Shown here in pieces: positions 1-10,175 of a stretch of DNA of 64,000 bases. The stretch's first letter is position 1. Every line of letters begins with the position of its first letter. Made by a program: the position numbers and the translations under genes. Source of the stretch: Sanguinoderma infundibulare (taxonomy: Eukaryota; Basidiomycota; Agaricomycetes; Polyporales; Polyporaceae); assembly GCA_032821775.1 (NCBI GenBank), contig JAVLRN010000009.1:2480001-2544000 (forward strand), given 5' to 3'. The notes under the pieces are model-generated. The model was not told the origin of the DNA. It searched no databases and saw only the letters and a list, made by a program, of their open reading frames with translations.

Positions 1-110
1 CTTTCAAGGTGCGTCGTATCCAAGGCGTCCGCTGTCGGACCCAAGACAATAGCTCGGAGCAAACCAAAAGGCAACTCTTTGGATGCCGAACGGTCCACAC
101 CCTCTCGATC

Positions 111-1252
111 ATGACTCGCTCTACGCCCCAGACGACCCCACCAAAGACTCGCTCGACCACGAGCAAATCCGTCACCACTCCTCATGCCTCCCCCTCTTCC
201 TCTCCCAAGAAGCGCACCACCCCCATGAAAAAAGTGCTCTGGAAAGACTTCAAGGAACTCGCGATAGAGCTTGCAGATGCACAGCCGATAGTCTGCCATC
301 GGTGCACGCACCCCAGACAGATCAAGCCACTCTATCAGTATCAGCAAGGCACGGAGGATGATGGGAGGCGGTTTACCAGGGTATGTTACCCTCCTCGTCG
401 AATCTCTGACCAGATTCATAACCAGATCACATTCAGTGTCTCGAGCCCAAATGTCGGTTCTACAATGTTACCCAATACCTCAGTCGCCGACTCCCCCCCC
501 ACGTCCTTGCTTTCCTGAACTCGCAACGTCCCCCTGGCCCTGGTTTACCGGCCACGCCACCTCCGCCACCCAAGCGTCCGGGGTATCTGTCCCCAGAAGA
601 GGCAAGCTCCTTCATCATTGCCAGGCAGATTCTTGAGTCACGCGGTGAACCTACGCTGGGTGTGGATGTCCAGGAATATCTTGAGGATGGCCAGGAGCTC
701 TCTGACGACTCGGACGATAAGTCGGGTGATGACGGTGAGTGGCTGCATACATGCTGAACCCTGGCAACCATCCATACTGACTACTACTCTCGAATAGATG
801 AGCCTGTGGGCGAACGCGCCATATCCCCTCCCATTGCGTCTTCAAGCCAAGACGCGCCCTGCGGGGCCTCTGTCACAGCCAACAAGACAACTTCGGATGA
901 GGAAGGCTTCATCACCATTCAATTCTGGAACACCATTGCCTATGTCGAGGTTTGTTTACGCTGCACACTATTTATTTCCAACTCCAGTTCACCGTGTTTT
1001 CCCAGAACAGCAAGGAACCTATTGACTACAAGCTCGAGCATACGCCCTTCACGCGGCTGCGTGACAAGTTTTTGGAGGCGTTCGACCTCACCTTTTACGA
1101 TGCAATCGCTTACTACACCTCCAACTCTGCTGGTTGGACCCTTCAGTATGTCAAGGATCTGAAATTCAGCAACATCAACCTCGCGAGCGGCGGGACCATC
1201 GTTTGGGTGCGCTTTGGCCTCACCGACTTACCGGATATAGAGCTTAATACCG
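111..1252 (+). CDS. Unidentified multi-exon gene next to a transposon end (3' end unclear)
   Basis: I do not recognise this protein. Four exons join cleanly: 111-380, 437-734, 798-949 and 988-1252, each bounded by GT...AG with frame kept. The ATG at 111 starts a Ser/Thr/Pro-rich basic stretch. Then comes a possible zinc site: CHRC at the end of exon 1 and CLEPKC at the start of exon 2. A proline-rich and acidic linker follows, then a globular part containing EEGFITIQFWNT and FTRLRDKFLEAFDLTFYD. After 1252 a donor-like GTGAGT is present, but I cannot find convincing further exons before the ACTAGTTA-rich DNA, so the 3' end is missing or degraded. Lying just inside a transposon terminus, it may be an element-encoded accessory protein or a captured host gene. 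Confidence 0.45.
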
Positions 1253-1559
1253 GTGAGTGTCAACTTGTGGATCTGCTCCTCATCTTCCTCGTCGACCCGT
1301 TCGAGCTCGTGAGGACCAACCGTCGAGATGCTCCTCACACCGGCATCATCGGACATGAAGTCATTATCGTCATCGTGTTGTGGCGCGCCCTGGTGACCCG
1401 GAACAGCTCATTCTCCCGGTTCTGATCTCCACGGTGTTCCGAAGGCGACAACGCTAACATGTTCCCTTGACAGATTTCATGGTTGGTGCACCGATTTGAC
1501 CCTGAGTGGCAGGGTAAGCACGCGTGGTTCAGAAACGAGTCTCGTGCATTTCCTGCTGA

Positions 1560-2045
1560 CTAGTTACAGGTTTAACTAGTTACTGCGCATGGCACGAGTC
1601 CCACCGCTCCACCAGAGTGCCGCCTCCGTTATCCCCCTCAGCCCGAGTCCCTCCTCCATTATCCGACCATTATCAGTCCCATCCCCGTTATCCCATCTCC
1701 ATTACCCCGCCTGCGCTATCCCACCATTAATTCACGTCCGTTCTCCCTCCGTTATCCGATTGTCTAGTCATTCCCATCTAGTTACTGCCAACTAGTTCAT
1801 ACCCATGTAGTTACATCAACTTGGCCCCGTTATCCCGCCCCCGTTACCGCGCCGTCATTACACCTCCGTTATCCCTCCGTTATTCCATTATCCCCGTGAT
1901 CTAGTTACTCCCCATCTAGTTACTGCCCATTAATTCATAACCATCTAGTTACGACGCGTCAGCGCAACATCTAGTTCAGATGAACTAGTTAGCGCGAACT
2001 AGTTAGAGCGACCCGAGTGAAGGTGAGCGGCGGCCTACCGAGGAC
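1560..2045. repeat. ACTAGTTA-rich subterminal array, left copy
   Basis: This gene-free stretch is packed with variants of CTAGTTAC / ACTAGTTA in both orientations, interleaved with runs such as CCGTTATCCC and CATTACC. It runs directly into the element terminus at 2046-2099. A similar array precedes the second terminus at 14906-14957. Subterminal arrays of a short palindromic-core motif (ACTAGT) are the expected form of transposase-binding sites in DNA transposons. Function is inferred from position only. Confidence 0.7.
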
Positions 2046-2099
2046 GAACTAGTTCGGGTGGACTACCCTAGTCCTCCGTGACTAGTTGGATCTACTGAA
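2046..2099 (+). mobile_element. KDZ-type element terminus, left copy
   Basis: About 54 bp closely match 14906-14957. Shared blocks are ACTAGTTCGGGTGGACTAC, then TAGTCC, then ACTAGTYGGATCTACTGAA. Both copies read outward to the right and end in GGATCTACTGAA, immediately followed by a piece of the same GH27 gene, the C half here and the N half at 14958. This shared edge is what identifies them as ends of one element family. The opposite (left) end, which should read TTCAGTAGATCC, was not found in the window. Confidence 0.7.
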
Positions 2100-2843
2100 A
2101 GCATATGGCGATGGCCGCAGGGACACTCGTGGCGTGTAGCTCCTGACGTGGGCCCATCCTGGAGCGCCATCATAAGCACCATCGCCTTCAATGTCCAGCA
2201 CCTCGACTCAGTCGACTTCTACGCCCACAATGACATGTGAGTGCATCGAAGTGTTGTTGTCTCCACAACAAGGTAACGCGCGTATATAGGGACATGATGC
2301 AGATCGGAAACGGAGGCTTGACCATCCAGGAGCAGCGGACACAATTCGCTGTGTGGGCGTTCCTCAAGAGCCCTCTCCTTCTCAGCACCGACGTAAGCTC
2401 CGCCACATACATCTCACATCCACATCCCATCGTTTCGCCTTACGCTGACATCCATCCCGAAGCTCGCCACCTTGAGCTCAGACGAGCTGGCTATCATCAA
2501 GAACGCCAAACTACTCGCATTCAACCAGGACCCCATTGTCGGCACCCCCGCCAAGCCCTTCTCTCCCTCCATTGGGGCTCCAGCGACCTCACCGCCCGAG
2601 TTTTACGCCACGCAGTCGTCGAAGGGGATGCACGTCTTCATCATCAATACGGGCTCGGCAGCGGCGGCGAAGACGTTCGGTTTCGCGAGGGTTCCCGGCC
2701 TTGGGTCTGGTTCGAAGTTTGTGGTGCACGATATGTGGACAGGAAAGGATCTGGGGATGTTCGACACGAGCTACTCGACCACGGTCAACGCGCACGACAC
2801 CGTCGCGTTCCTCATCACTCCCGCCGGTTGCCACAACTGTTAG
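2100..2843 (+). pseudogene. 3' half of split GH27 alpha-galactosidase gene
   Basis: Spliced reading frames give the C-terminal half of a GH27 alpha-galactosidase: FYAHNDM, an intron, DMMQIGNGG with GLTIQEQRTQFAVWAF, another intron, then the C-terminal beta-sandwich ending PAGCHNC and TAG. In the GH27 family, the Asp of the NDxDM(L/M) segment is the general acid/base, and it is preserved here. The 5' half is absent: upstream lies the transposon terminus at 2099. The missing half lies on the opposite strand at 14958-16147. The closest relative is the unbroken copy at 35657-37647, and homology continues into the 3' flank to about 3012 (37812 in the other copy). Without a start or signal peptide it cannot make an enzyme. 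Confidence 0.85.
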
Positions 2844-3014
2844 AGATTTCGGGGGGCAAACAGGTTGGTTTCTTGTAGTAGCAAAGGCGTGTAAGATCTT
2901 GTGCTTGGTCAGGAGGGTCATTCTCCGAACCCTATAACTTAGTTGTCACACCCGATGCAAACACAAACACGATAGCATATACACCATACGGCAGCGTGTG
3001 TATCTATGGAGCCG

Positions 3015-3240
3015 TATACAATGACACTTGCAAGTTCGATGCCTATTAGGCGTCTCCCACTTGCAAGTCTTGGGCATAGGCGCCGGAAAACACAGCCACC
3101 TTCTCACGATTGGTGCCCAGAAAATCAGCTTAAAACTTAATGCAGCCAGGGTTCAAACCCCTGGCCCCAACATATGAGCGAGGTGCTCTGACAACTAAGC
3201 TAAGTAGGCTTTGACTTAATACCTTGTTCCAGACTCATAT
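3015..3240 (-). repeat. tRNA-derived SINE-like repeat
   Basis: On the minus strand there is an A-box-like TTAGCTTAGTTGTCAGAGCA and, about 30 bp later, a B-box GGTTTGAACCC, spaced as in a tRNA. The anticodon stem does not pair, so this is not a functional tRNA gene. It is flanked by ACTTGCAAG words that recur near a second such element at 8370. It begins where homology to the GH27 3' flank stops (about 3012). A tRNA-headed SINE is the simplest reading. Confidence 0.45.
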
Positions 3241-3564
3241 ACCTTTTCCTGCCAACGCCTCGCGGAAATCTCATCAGGAAAACCCACCCAAGCTAATTCA
3301 GTGCCTTTAGTACAACTATGATCTAATGGAGCTACTTTCAATCTAACTTTATCTAATTAGTACTAATATTGTAATAGTATCCACTATTGCTTGGACAGGA
3401 ACAGCAGTCATACTAGTTAGGACTAATTTGCACTACTTTAGACCTATTTTGATGTATTGGAACATTGAAACCTACCACTCCACATTCAGCATTATACAGA
3501 GCATGAACAACAGCAAAGGAGACAATCATATATTTCAATACTTAAGAATGGCAATGGCAGTGGA
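3241..3564. other. AT-richer gene-free stretch with CTAATTAG/ACTAATTT words
   Basis: No coding potential is visible. Short repeated words (TCTAATTAG, ACTAGTTAGGACTAATTT, CACTACTTTA) resemble those at 8130-8340 (AATTAGCACTACTGTAG), suggesting that both stretches are edges of the same repetitive unit enclosing 3.3-8.3 kb. No clear inverted or direct terminal repeat could be pinned down by eye. Confidence 0.3.
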
Positions 3565-4725
3565 CTACAATATGCATACACAACTTCTATGGCCTACATG
3601 GGAGCTGAGCACAACCTCGTCATCGCTCACGATGATGATTATCTCGCAGGCGGTCTCTAGCCACCAAAACAGAGCAGTAATGGTCGGTGGAGACATCTGC
3701 TGCTTTTGCGGAATGCTGCTGGACATGGGCATTGGCATTAGCATTGGGGTCGTGGAAGAGGTTGGGTTCAGGGTCGCCGAAGATGTGCGCAAGTGCGGCA
3801 CTGGTGTAGGAGCCGCGGAAGAGGACGATGATGATGACGTTGTAGAAGGGGGTGTCGTTGATGGCACCGAGGTCGACATGAACCCGGAGTCAATCTCGCA
3901 CTTCAGCTCGTCTGCGGCTCTGCAAAGAGATGATGGGATGGTTGCATGGGGGTAGACTTGGGGGTGGGGGTGGGTGCCACAATTGGAATGGTGTTGGGCG
4001 GAAGCATCAGCGTCAGCAACTGCAGAGGCTAGCATGGTGGTGGACGATGTCATGAGTGGTGCAACAGACGACGATGATGAAGGCGACGAAGAGACGTTCT
4101 GGATGGACTCGCCATTCTCACTCGCGCTCGACCTCCTCCGCCTCCTTCTTCTCTTGGTGCCACTTCTTTTTGAGCTCCTTGAACTCTATATGCGCATATA
4201 TTGCGTGAAAGATGGGGCCGCGAAGATTGAAAGCCAAGTCAGACACGTTGGCGAGCGGCTGAGCCAAATGGAGTAAGTATGTACCATTTGGGCTGCGCTT
4301 CGAGCGATGGCGCTGCATGGTGACGTGGGCATTGAGGTGGTTCAAGGTCCCGTACGCTTTGGTGCAGTTGCGCCAGCTGTTCAACAAAAACGCGCACGCC
4401 TCAGTAAACCGACTTAGTCACCTAGAGGCGGCGCACAAAGAAAAATGATCGAGAGCTGTTGAGCGGTCAGATCCGCACGAAACGCGATGATAAGACGCAG
4501 AAGGAAGGGTAGGCAAATATAGTGTGCAGTTTTCGCGAAGAGGAAGCAAAATTGACAGAGGGACGGGAGTGTACCTGCACTGATACAGCCGCTCGATCTC
4601 GTTGTACCTCCGGCGGGGCCGCTTCTTGACCGCGTTCCCAGGCAGTGAAACGAACGGTGGAACGTGCAGGGGCAGGCGGACTATTGGTCTTGGCGGCAGT
4701 CTGTGCGGCACGGACGTCATCGAAG
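3565..4725 (-). pseudogene. Con7-like C2H2 zinc-finger gene fragment
   Basis: Read leftwards, spliced exons give a proline-rich lead, then SLPGNAVKKRPRRRYNEIERLYQC, an intron (about 4574-4387), SWRNCTKAYGTLNHLNAHV, a second intron, and EFKELKKKWHQEKKEAEE. The C-x4-C-x12-H-x5-H finger with the signature CTKAYGTLNHLNAHV is characteristic of the fungal Con7-like transcription factors of dikaryotic fungi. Phases match at both introns. The tail is Ser/Thr/Pro-rich and ends at 3565. The N-terminus runs straight into a coiled-coil fragment in another frame (4725-5983), so I read it as part of a chimeric relic. If expressed alone it would still hold an intact finger. Confidence 0.6.
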
Positions 4726-5983
4726 GTAGTGAGCCGTCCCGGCTGTGGGGAAGCGACGGCTGACGAATTGGACGAGAATGGGAAAATGGCTGATTGCGGG
4801 CGGCCCTTCTTCGGGGGTTGACCTACCGCTGGATTTGGGGAGTTCGGGATGACATCGGAGAACGTCATGAATTTAGCGGCAGAAGGAGGAGGGGACAAAG
4901 CCTTATCGTAGTCGACGGCGAGGACGTGCTCGAAGCCTTCTTGCAAAATGATACGGTCAATGATCTTAGACACATACAAAGACAAAGCCTTGTTGGCATC
5001 CTTGAGGTTTTTGACCTCGCTCTTGAGGATCTCGATGTCATCCAATGGGCCCGTAGCCTCTGCACCCTCTGACATTGAGGAGACCTTGCGGTCTGTACTC
5101 TTCCGGCCGCGCTTGTTCTTCGGATTGAGGATGGAGCGATCGGTATCCAGGGATGCATGACCCTCCACAAGGTCCTTGTTCTCCACGCGCCCAAGCTCTG
5201 CGGCAAGGTCCAAGCCGGGTCCGGTGATGGGAAGGTTGGCGAGCGACTCGCCGCGGGGTGCAGGAGAAGAGCGGGAGTTGGTTGACGTGGTACGCCTGCA
5301 TCCACCTTTGCGGAGGTTGCCCCTAGCAGGAGACTCTGTGTCCTTGCTTTCGCGGTCCTGTTCATCTTGTTGGAACTCGGGGTCGAGCTCATGTTCTGGG
5401 TCCTGTGCACGCTCGTCTCGCTCGTCGACAGGGTTGAGGACACTGCACTGGCTTGTATTCCTGCTGAGAAGCTAGGTCTTGCTGTTGTTTGGGCCGGGGT
5501 GCGGTGTTGAGCCTGCGCTCGATTGACCCGGCGCGCCTTGCTGCGGTCTCGCACCTGGGCCTGGGGGCACGGCGGCGGTTTTGGACGGCGACTGGTGTGG
5601 CTGCGCGGGCGGCGAGGGAAGACCTGTTGCAGATATGTCTGAGCTGCTCGCAGCGCTGCCTGCGTAGAGTGGGAGAAGGGGAGAGCTGGTGATGTGAGCC
5701 TCTGGTTCAGCGGAGCCTCATGCCGCGATGGGGTTCACATACGGGTCCGAGAGGCCCGCGGAGCCAATTGAATGAAGGACACTGCCAGGTCGTCCAGCGT
5801 GACAGCATGGAAGGAGGCGGAGGTGGAGTAGGGGAAGCAGGGAGAGAAGCAGGAACAGAAGAGTACACGTACCTTCTTGTTCTCCCTGTTGCCCAAGTTC
5901 TCTGCCCTATCGCCAACCTCTGCCTTCTCAACCTCCCCGCCAAACCCTTGCGTCTTCAAGTCGTTATAGGGGGCGACGTTCAT
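4725..5983 (-). pseudogene. Coiled-coil (Uds1-like) gene fragment with in-frame stop
   Basis: From an ATG at 5983, exons can be joined to a long frame whose central part reads LDDIEILKSEVKNLKDANKA followed by LSLYVSKIIDRIILQEGFEHVL. This resembles the Uds1 (up-regulated during septation) domain of fungal coiled-coil proteins; that match is from memory and uncertain. An in-frame TAG near 5474 interrupts the frame (PNNSKT, stop, LLSRNTSQC) with no room for an intron. Near 4725 the frame shifts into the zinc-finger fragment. Both defects argue for a relic. The upstream GA-rich tract (5995-6090) may be its old promoter. Confidence 0.45.
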
Positions 5984-6428
5984 GGCAACAGGGTGACTAA
6001 GAGAGCGCGTCCGAGAGAGTAAGACCGAGAGACAGCATGACCGAGAGAGAGTCCGAGAGAAATCGACTGAGAGAGAGCGTGTCCGACAGCGTGTGATGGA
6101 GAGAGGGTGATCAAAAACGGGTGGTACACCCAAGAGCTTGGGGAAGCATGAGGCGGGAGGCTCCAAGGACAGCGGCGATGTGGTGAGACAAGTGTTAGAC
6201 GCTGTGATCTGGCTGCGCCTAGCGCCGATACGGTGTCTGACACTTCAAAGCTTCAAGTTCAACTCCTCTCACCACGTCACCACGTTGCCTCGACCATCTC
6301 CCACCATCGCCTTCGACGCTTCCGACCATGATCGATGATGACGGCAAACGCCTCAACTGGGACAACGGCGACGACAAGCAGCAGCCCCTTCCCCCATCAG
6401 CCTACGATTACTCCCCACGACAATCGTC

Positions 6429-6989
6429 ATGCTGGGTCCCAATGATCTCTCTCTCGGTCCTCATCCTGTCTCTTTCGTCCGTAAACTCTGGACAGGGCCA
6501 ACAAGCAGCGTCGACCAGAACGACCTCGACTACGGCTCCAATGCGTGGCCCATCACTCTCATCCACCAGATCCTCACCCGCTGCACGTCCTTGCTCGCCC
6601 TCGCCATCATCTGCATCGGCCAGGCACGCTGGTACCGCCTGGCCGGGGTCATCCCTCCCTCGGTCCCTTCGCTCTGGCTTGGCCCTGTCCACGGGGAGGT
6701 CGACTACCGCCACCTTCCATGTGCATCGAACCTCCGGAGCCTGACAAGCCTCGACACCTTCATGCTCGACACGGAGATATGTGATCTTGTTCTGTCCCCA
6801 AGCATTCTCATCCTCCGTCGGGTTTACTCGTCCATGGACCGCGTCTCATTGGCGTTCGATCAGCTGAAGTGCATCGAGAGGGCGACAGTGTTGGAAAGGC
6901 TGGATATCGTGTGTTGTGGAGAGATGGAGGAGGAGGTAACGGTCACGTTGGAGGAGACGGTTAGCAGGTATGAGTATGATCTGAATTGA
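6429..6989 (+). CDS. Unidentified 186-residue protein
   Basis: A single uninterrupted frame begins MLGPNDLSLGPHPVSF and ends SRYEYDLN with TGA. It has a leucine-rich body (LIHQILTRCTSLLALAIICIG) and stretches such as LPCASNLRSLTSLDTFMLD and ERLDIVCCGE. This recalls the C-terminal, leucine-rich part of basidiomycete F-box-like orphan proteins, where a position-by-position list of helices and strands follows an F-box. No F-box is visible here, so it may be a truncated copy. It lies among other host-gene fragments, head-to-head with the coiled-coil fragment about 450 bp upstream. Expression is uncertain. Confidence 0.4.
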   Translation: MLGPNDLSLGPHPVSFVRKLWTGPTSSVDQNDLDYGSNAWPITLIHQILTRCTSLLALAIICIGQARWYRLAGVIPPSVPSLWLGPVHGEVDYRHLPCASNLRSLTSLDTFMLDTEICDLVLSPSILILRRVYSSMDRVSLAFDQLKCIERATVLERLDIVCCGEMEEEVTVTLEETVSRYEYDLN

Positions 6990-7050
6990 GTTGTGCTCAT
7001 CCCCAGGTCGTCTGTGTACAACGGACGACTGGATACCATTGAGCCCTGCA

Positions 7051-7690
7051 ATGCCCTCGTCATCGCGCAAGCGGTCGCGCGATAACGAGACACCTAGCCA
7101 GAGTCACAAACACGAGAAGGCTGCAGAACAACAGCACCGTAAGTGCGAGCGCGATCGCCAGGCCGGTCAGAACGTCCTCGTGCTCTCCCAACAGCAGGCC
7201 CAGCAGCTGCCCCCTCCCGCCGTCGAGGTCCAGCCACCACCCCCACAACCCCCGCCCCCGCAGCCGGCCCTGGAGTACAAAGGTGAGGAGATTAGCCCGG
7301 AGGAGGCTCAGAAACGAGACCGGATCAGGGCCGCTGCATGCGAACGCCAACGCAAGCACCATCAGCTCGTCAAGGCCCAGAAGCTGCATGAGCTCGGGCT
7401 CAACATGGGCAAAGATATCATGCCAGGCTTGGGCGAGGTCCTGTACTGCACGAACGCCCAGGGCGAGTACCAGCAGGTGATCCCCCATGAGATGGCACCA
7501 CCCGCACCAGCACCCACACTCACACCCGCAGCAGCCGCCGCCACCGCACCCGATGCACGAGCCACCGTTCCCACAGGGGCAGCCGCTGGGGGGCCAGACG
7601 TTCGCGAGCATGCTGCTGCTGTCGTTCTTGTGCGCACCAATCATTGTGCAGGCTTGGGATCATTGGGATCAGCAGGTGTGTGCTTTGCTT
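7051..7690 (+). pseudogene. Basic proline-rich orphan gene, apparently frameshifted
   Basis: From ATG 7051 the product starts MPSSSRKRSRDNETPSQ. It continues with a Gln/Pro-rich segment, then PEEAQKRDRIRAAACERQRKHHQLVKAQKL, a strongly basic helix that could bind nucleic acid, then LYCTNAQGEYQQVIPHEM. After about 7490 the sensible protein seems to continue in the next frame (PHPMHEPPFPQGQPLGGQTF, then LLLSFLCAP, then QAWDHWDQQ), which implies a one-base frameshift and perhaps a small internal deletion. I cannot name the family. The mix of an intact N-terminus and shifted C-terminus, surrounded by other fragments, suggests a decaying captured gene. Confidence 0.4.
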
Positions 7691-7983
7691 TTTGCGGCTT
7701 TGCATCTCTCACTTCGCCATCCATATCCATATCTTTTCCATCAACGTTGGGGCTCCTTTTCTTGTGCATGTGCATCACCTTTTCGTTGTTCTCTCTTTGT
7801 GGCACCCACTTCGCCTTCTATATCCTTTCATCTTCTCACTGCAGGCCCTCTGATCATACCCTCAAATGCTTCAGAGTAAGTTCTTCCTCGCTCGCTCTCT
7901 ATAGCTTCTTGACTGATCTCTTTCATATAGTACTTATGTCAGTAACTATGTTGTTCATTCAACCTGTTCTTGCTCGGTGCTAG

Positions 7984-8369
7984 TAGTTGTCGTTGATTGC
8001 CTGCACTAGTAGTCTGTAGCTATGACAATGTATTAGCTGCATTCATTATCAGCTTTCTATACCTATTTCTATGTGGTGTGTGCAAGTCCTGGATAGCCCT
8101 GCAGAAGTCTGAGGTACTGGACCTGTAGTCCTGCATTAGGAACAATTAGGAAGGATTAGGGGTAAATTAGCACTACTGTAGGGAAGGATTAGGGATAAAG
8201 TAGCACTACTGTAGCCACTTTATCCATAACAAAAAAGGGGACCTCCCTAATCTTAGGGAGCAGTTAGGCTAATGTTCCCTAACTCACTATTGCTTCTTAT
8301 TTAGAATTAATTCCTACTTTTTAGTTGTATTTCCACCAAATTAGCCTGGGGAGGTTTTTCCAGAGCTGT
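7984..8369. repeat. Gene-free stretch with local AATTAGCACTACTGTAG duplications
   Basis: No open reading frame of note. A unit of about 40 bp is repeated in tandem (GGATTAGGGGTAAATTAG then GCACTACTGTAG; GGATTAGGGATAAAGTAG then GCACTACTGTAG), with related words at 3300-3440. Probably a repeat edge; no function is proposed. Confidence 0.4.
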
Positions 8370-8800
8370 CCCGCACACTTGCAAGTTGCTGAACTTGAAA
8401 GTATCCCACTAGGCTCGAACCCAGCTGAGATCCAGTGATGGTGATCCTCGCTGACCACCGGAACGGCTGGTACAACTGGGAGGCTTTTTGGCAGGGTGGC
8501 CCAATTTGGTACCCCATGAGAGAACGTACTTTGTGAAATTGCACTTTTGCCCCGGGCAAGAATTGATGATGACGAACCATCCCTCCCACTACTCGTAGGG
8601 TGTCAGTTCCCCCAATGCATCCGTGCACATTACAGATGCATCCGTACACATCACGGATGCATCTGTGCAAGTGCCCACCCAACAGCCAATATTTTGACCA
8701 AAAGCACCCACCAGGGTTTGAACCGCCGACCTCCAGCAATCCAATAAGTGCGTTAGTCAATATAACCACTGAACTAACAGGCCTTTACACACATCTTTAG
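8370..8800 (-). repeat. Two tRNA-like SINE heads in tandem
   Basis: On the minus strand, a B-box GGGTTCGAGCC lies near 8393-8403. A fuller tRNA-like stretch covers about 8704-8786, with an A-box TTAGTTCAGTGGTT and a B-box GGTTCAAACCC. Neither folds into a full cloverleaf. Between them are repeated GATGCATC(C/T)GT words (8620-8665). These are best explained as tRNA-derived SINE copies. The interval to 9100 has no gene. Confidence 0.4.
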
Positions 8801-9103
8801 CAATCAATCTATATGGTAAAAGTCAGCCACCCAAGCCCGCACTTGCACTTTGGCCGTGTTCCTTCCCAATAGGGAAGGTCACTATGAAGCATATGTTCTT
8901 GCAGTTGTTCTGAAGTCAATACTGATCCGATTTCGTTCGTTTTAGGCTTGTTTTGTTCGCTTTTTTAAGGCGTTTTCAACGCATCCAACATCATATTACT
9001 ACATGAGCTATTGACTGCGCTATCAGGTATACAATGGTCGCCTCAAGCAGGTAAAGAATGCTATATATCTCGATGGCTTCTCCACGTATCTATTCGTGCA
9101 AGG

Positions 9104-9142
9104 GCTCGTTGGAACCGCATTCGTAATGCGGTTCTAACGAGC
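9104..9142. repeat. 18-bp-stem hairpin
   Basis: GCTCGTTGGAACCGCATT is followed by CGT and then by its reverse complement with a single mismatch. Two shorter dyads follow: ACGGATC/GATCCGT at about 9152-9170, and CCCGAGATA/TATCTCGGG pairing 9172 with the start of the foldback at about 9222. The cluster sits immediately outside the foldback arm. Confidence 0.7.
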
Positions 9143-9221
9143 TCTTGACCGTACGGATCCGTCGATCCGTTCCCGAGATAAGCTGACCCTCTCCTCCTGC
9201 CAGGAAGACAGGTAGGCATAT

Positions 9222-10175
9222 CTCGGGATTGAGTGCTCCAATTTGCATCGTTTTTGTTGCTAACAATATCTACATGTCTCACAAGCATGGGAACATCTAT
9301 GTGCGGCCACTGTATGCCCTGTATGGATTTCAGAAAGGTGAGTTCTGTACCCCGGCGCTTAACCCATTCTCACCAAGATATCTCTGTCCCACATTGCGTC
9401 CCCTCAGGGTTCTATGCCTCATCTGAAAGCTGTGATTCAGGGCTTTCTAACGAGCCCCATATCGCCTATGTACGATTGCTGGAACAATCAGAATGCATGT
9501 CCCTTTCTCCTCCCCCCTGTGTGCCTACTGTTTCGCATACAGCTCTCCCAAATCGCTGCCAATTGTCATGTATTATACCTCGTTTGAATCACACAATATA
9601 CTGCTTTCAAACAAGCTCAGAACCATCCGAATCGACCAGAAACTCGCCAGGATATGGTTTTCAGCACCCGGGAGCTAGCCCAAGGAAGCCACAACCCAAT
9701 GCAATATTACTTGGACACCAGCGATCTGGATGCTGCAATCCATATATTCGCGAGTTCCTGGTCGATTCGGATGGTTCTGAGCTTGTTTGAAAGCAGTATA
9801 TTGTGTGATTTAAACGAGGTATAATACATGACAATTGGCAGCGATTTGGGAGAGCTGTATGCGAAACAGTAGGCACACAGGGGGGAGGAGAAAGGGACAT
9901 GCATTCTGATTGTTCCAGCAATCGTACATAGGCGATATGGGGCTTGTTAGAAAGCCCTGAATCACAGCTTTCAGATGAGGCATAGAAACCTGAGGGGACG
10001 CAATGTGGGACAGAGATATCTTGGTGAGAATGGGTTAAGCGCCGGGGTACAGAACTCACCTTTCTGAAATCCATACAGGGCATACAGTGGCCGCACATAG
10101 ATGTTCCCATGCTTGTGAGACATGTAGATATTGTTAGCAACAAAAACGATGCAAATTGGAGCACTCAATCCCGAG
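9222..10175. mobile_element. Foldback element: about 445-bp inverted arms, about 60-bp spacer
   Basis: The sequence from 9222 rightwards is repeated, reverse-complemented, from 10175 leftwards. Frames on opposite strands give nearly the same peptide (MLQFASFLLLTISTCLTSM...), with only scattered substitutions, so the arms are near identical until about 9650/9745 and then diverge toward the loop. No transposase is encoded. It could be a foldback or MITE-like element, or a palindrome made by repair of a broken end. Its right edge abuts the coatomer fragment exactly, and its left edge lies next to a hairpin cluster. Confidence 0.85.
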
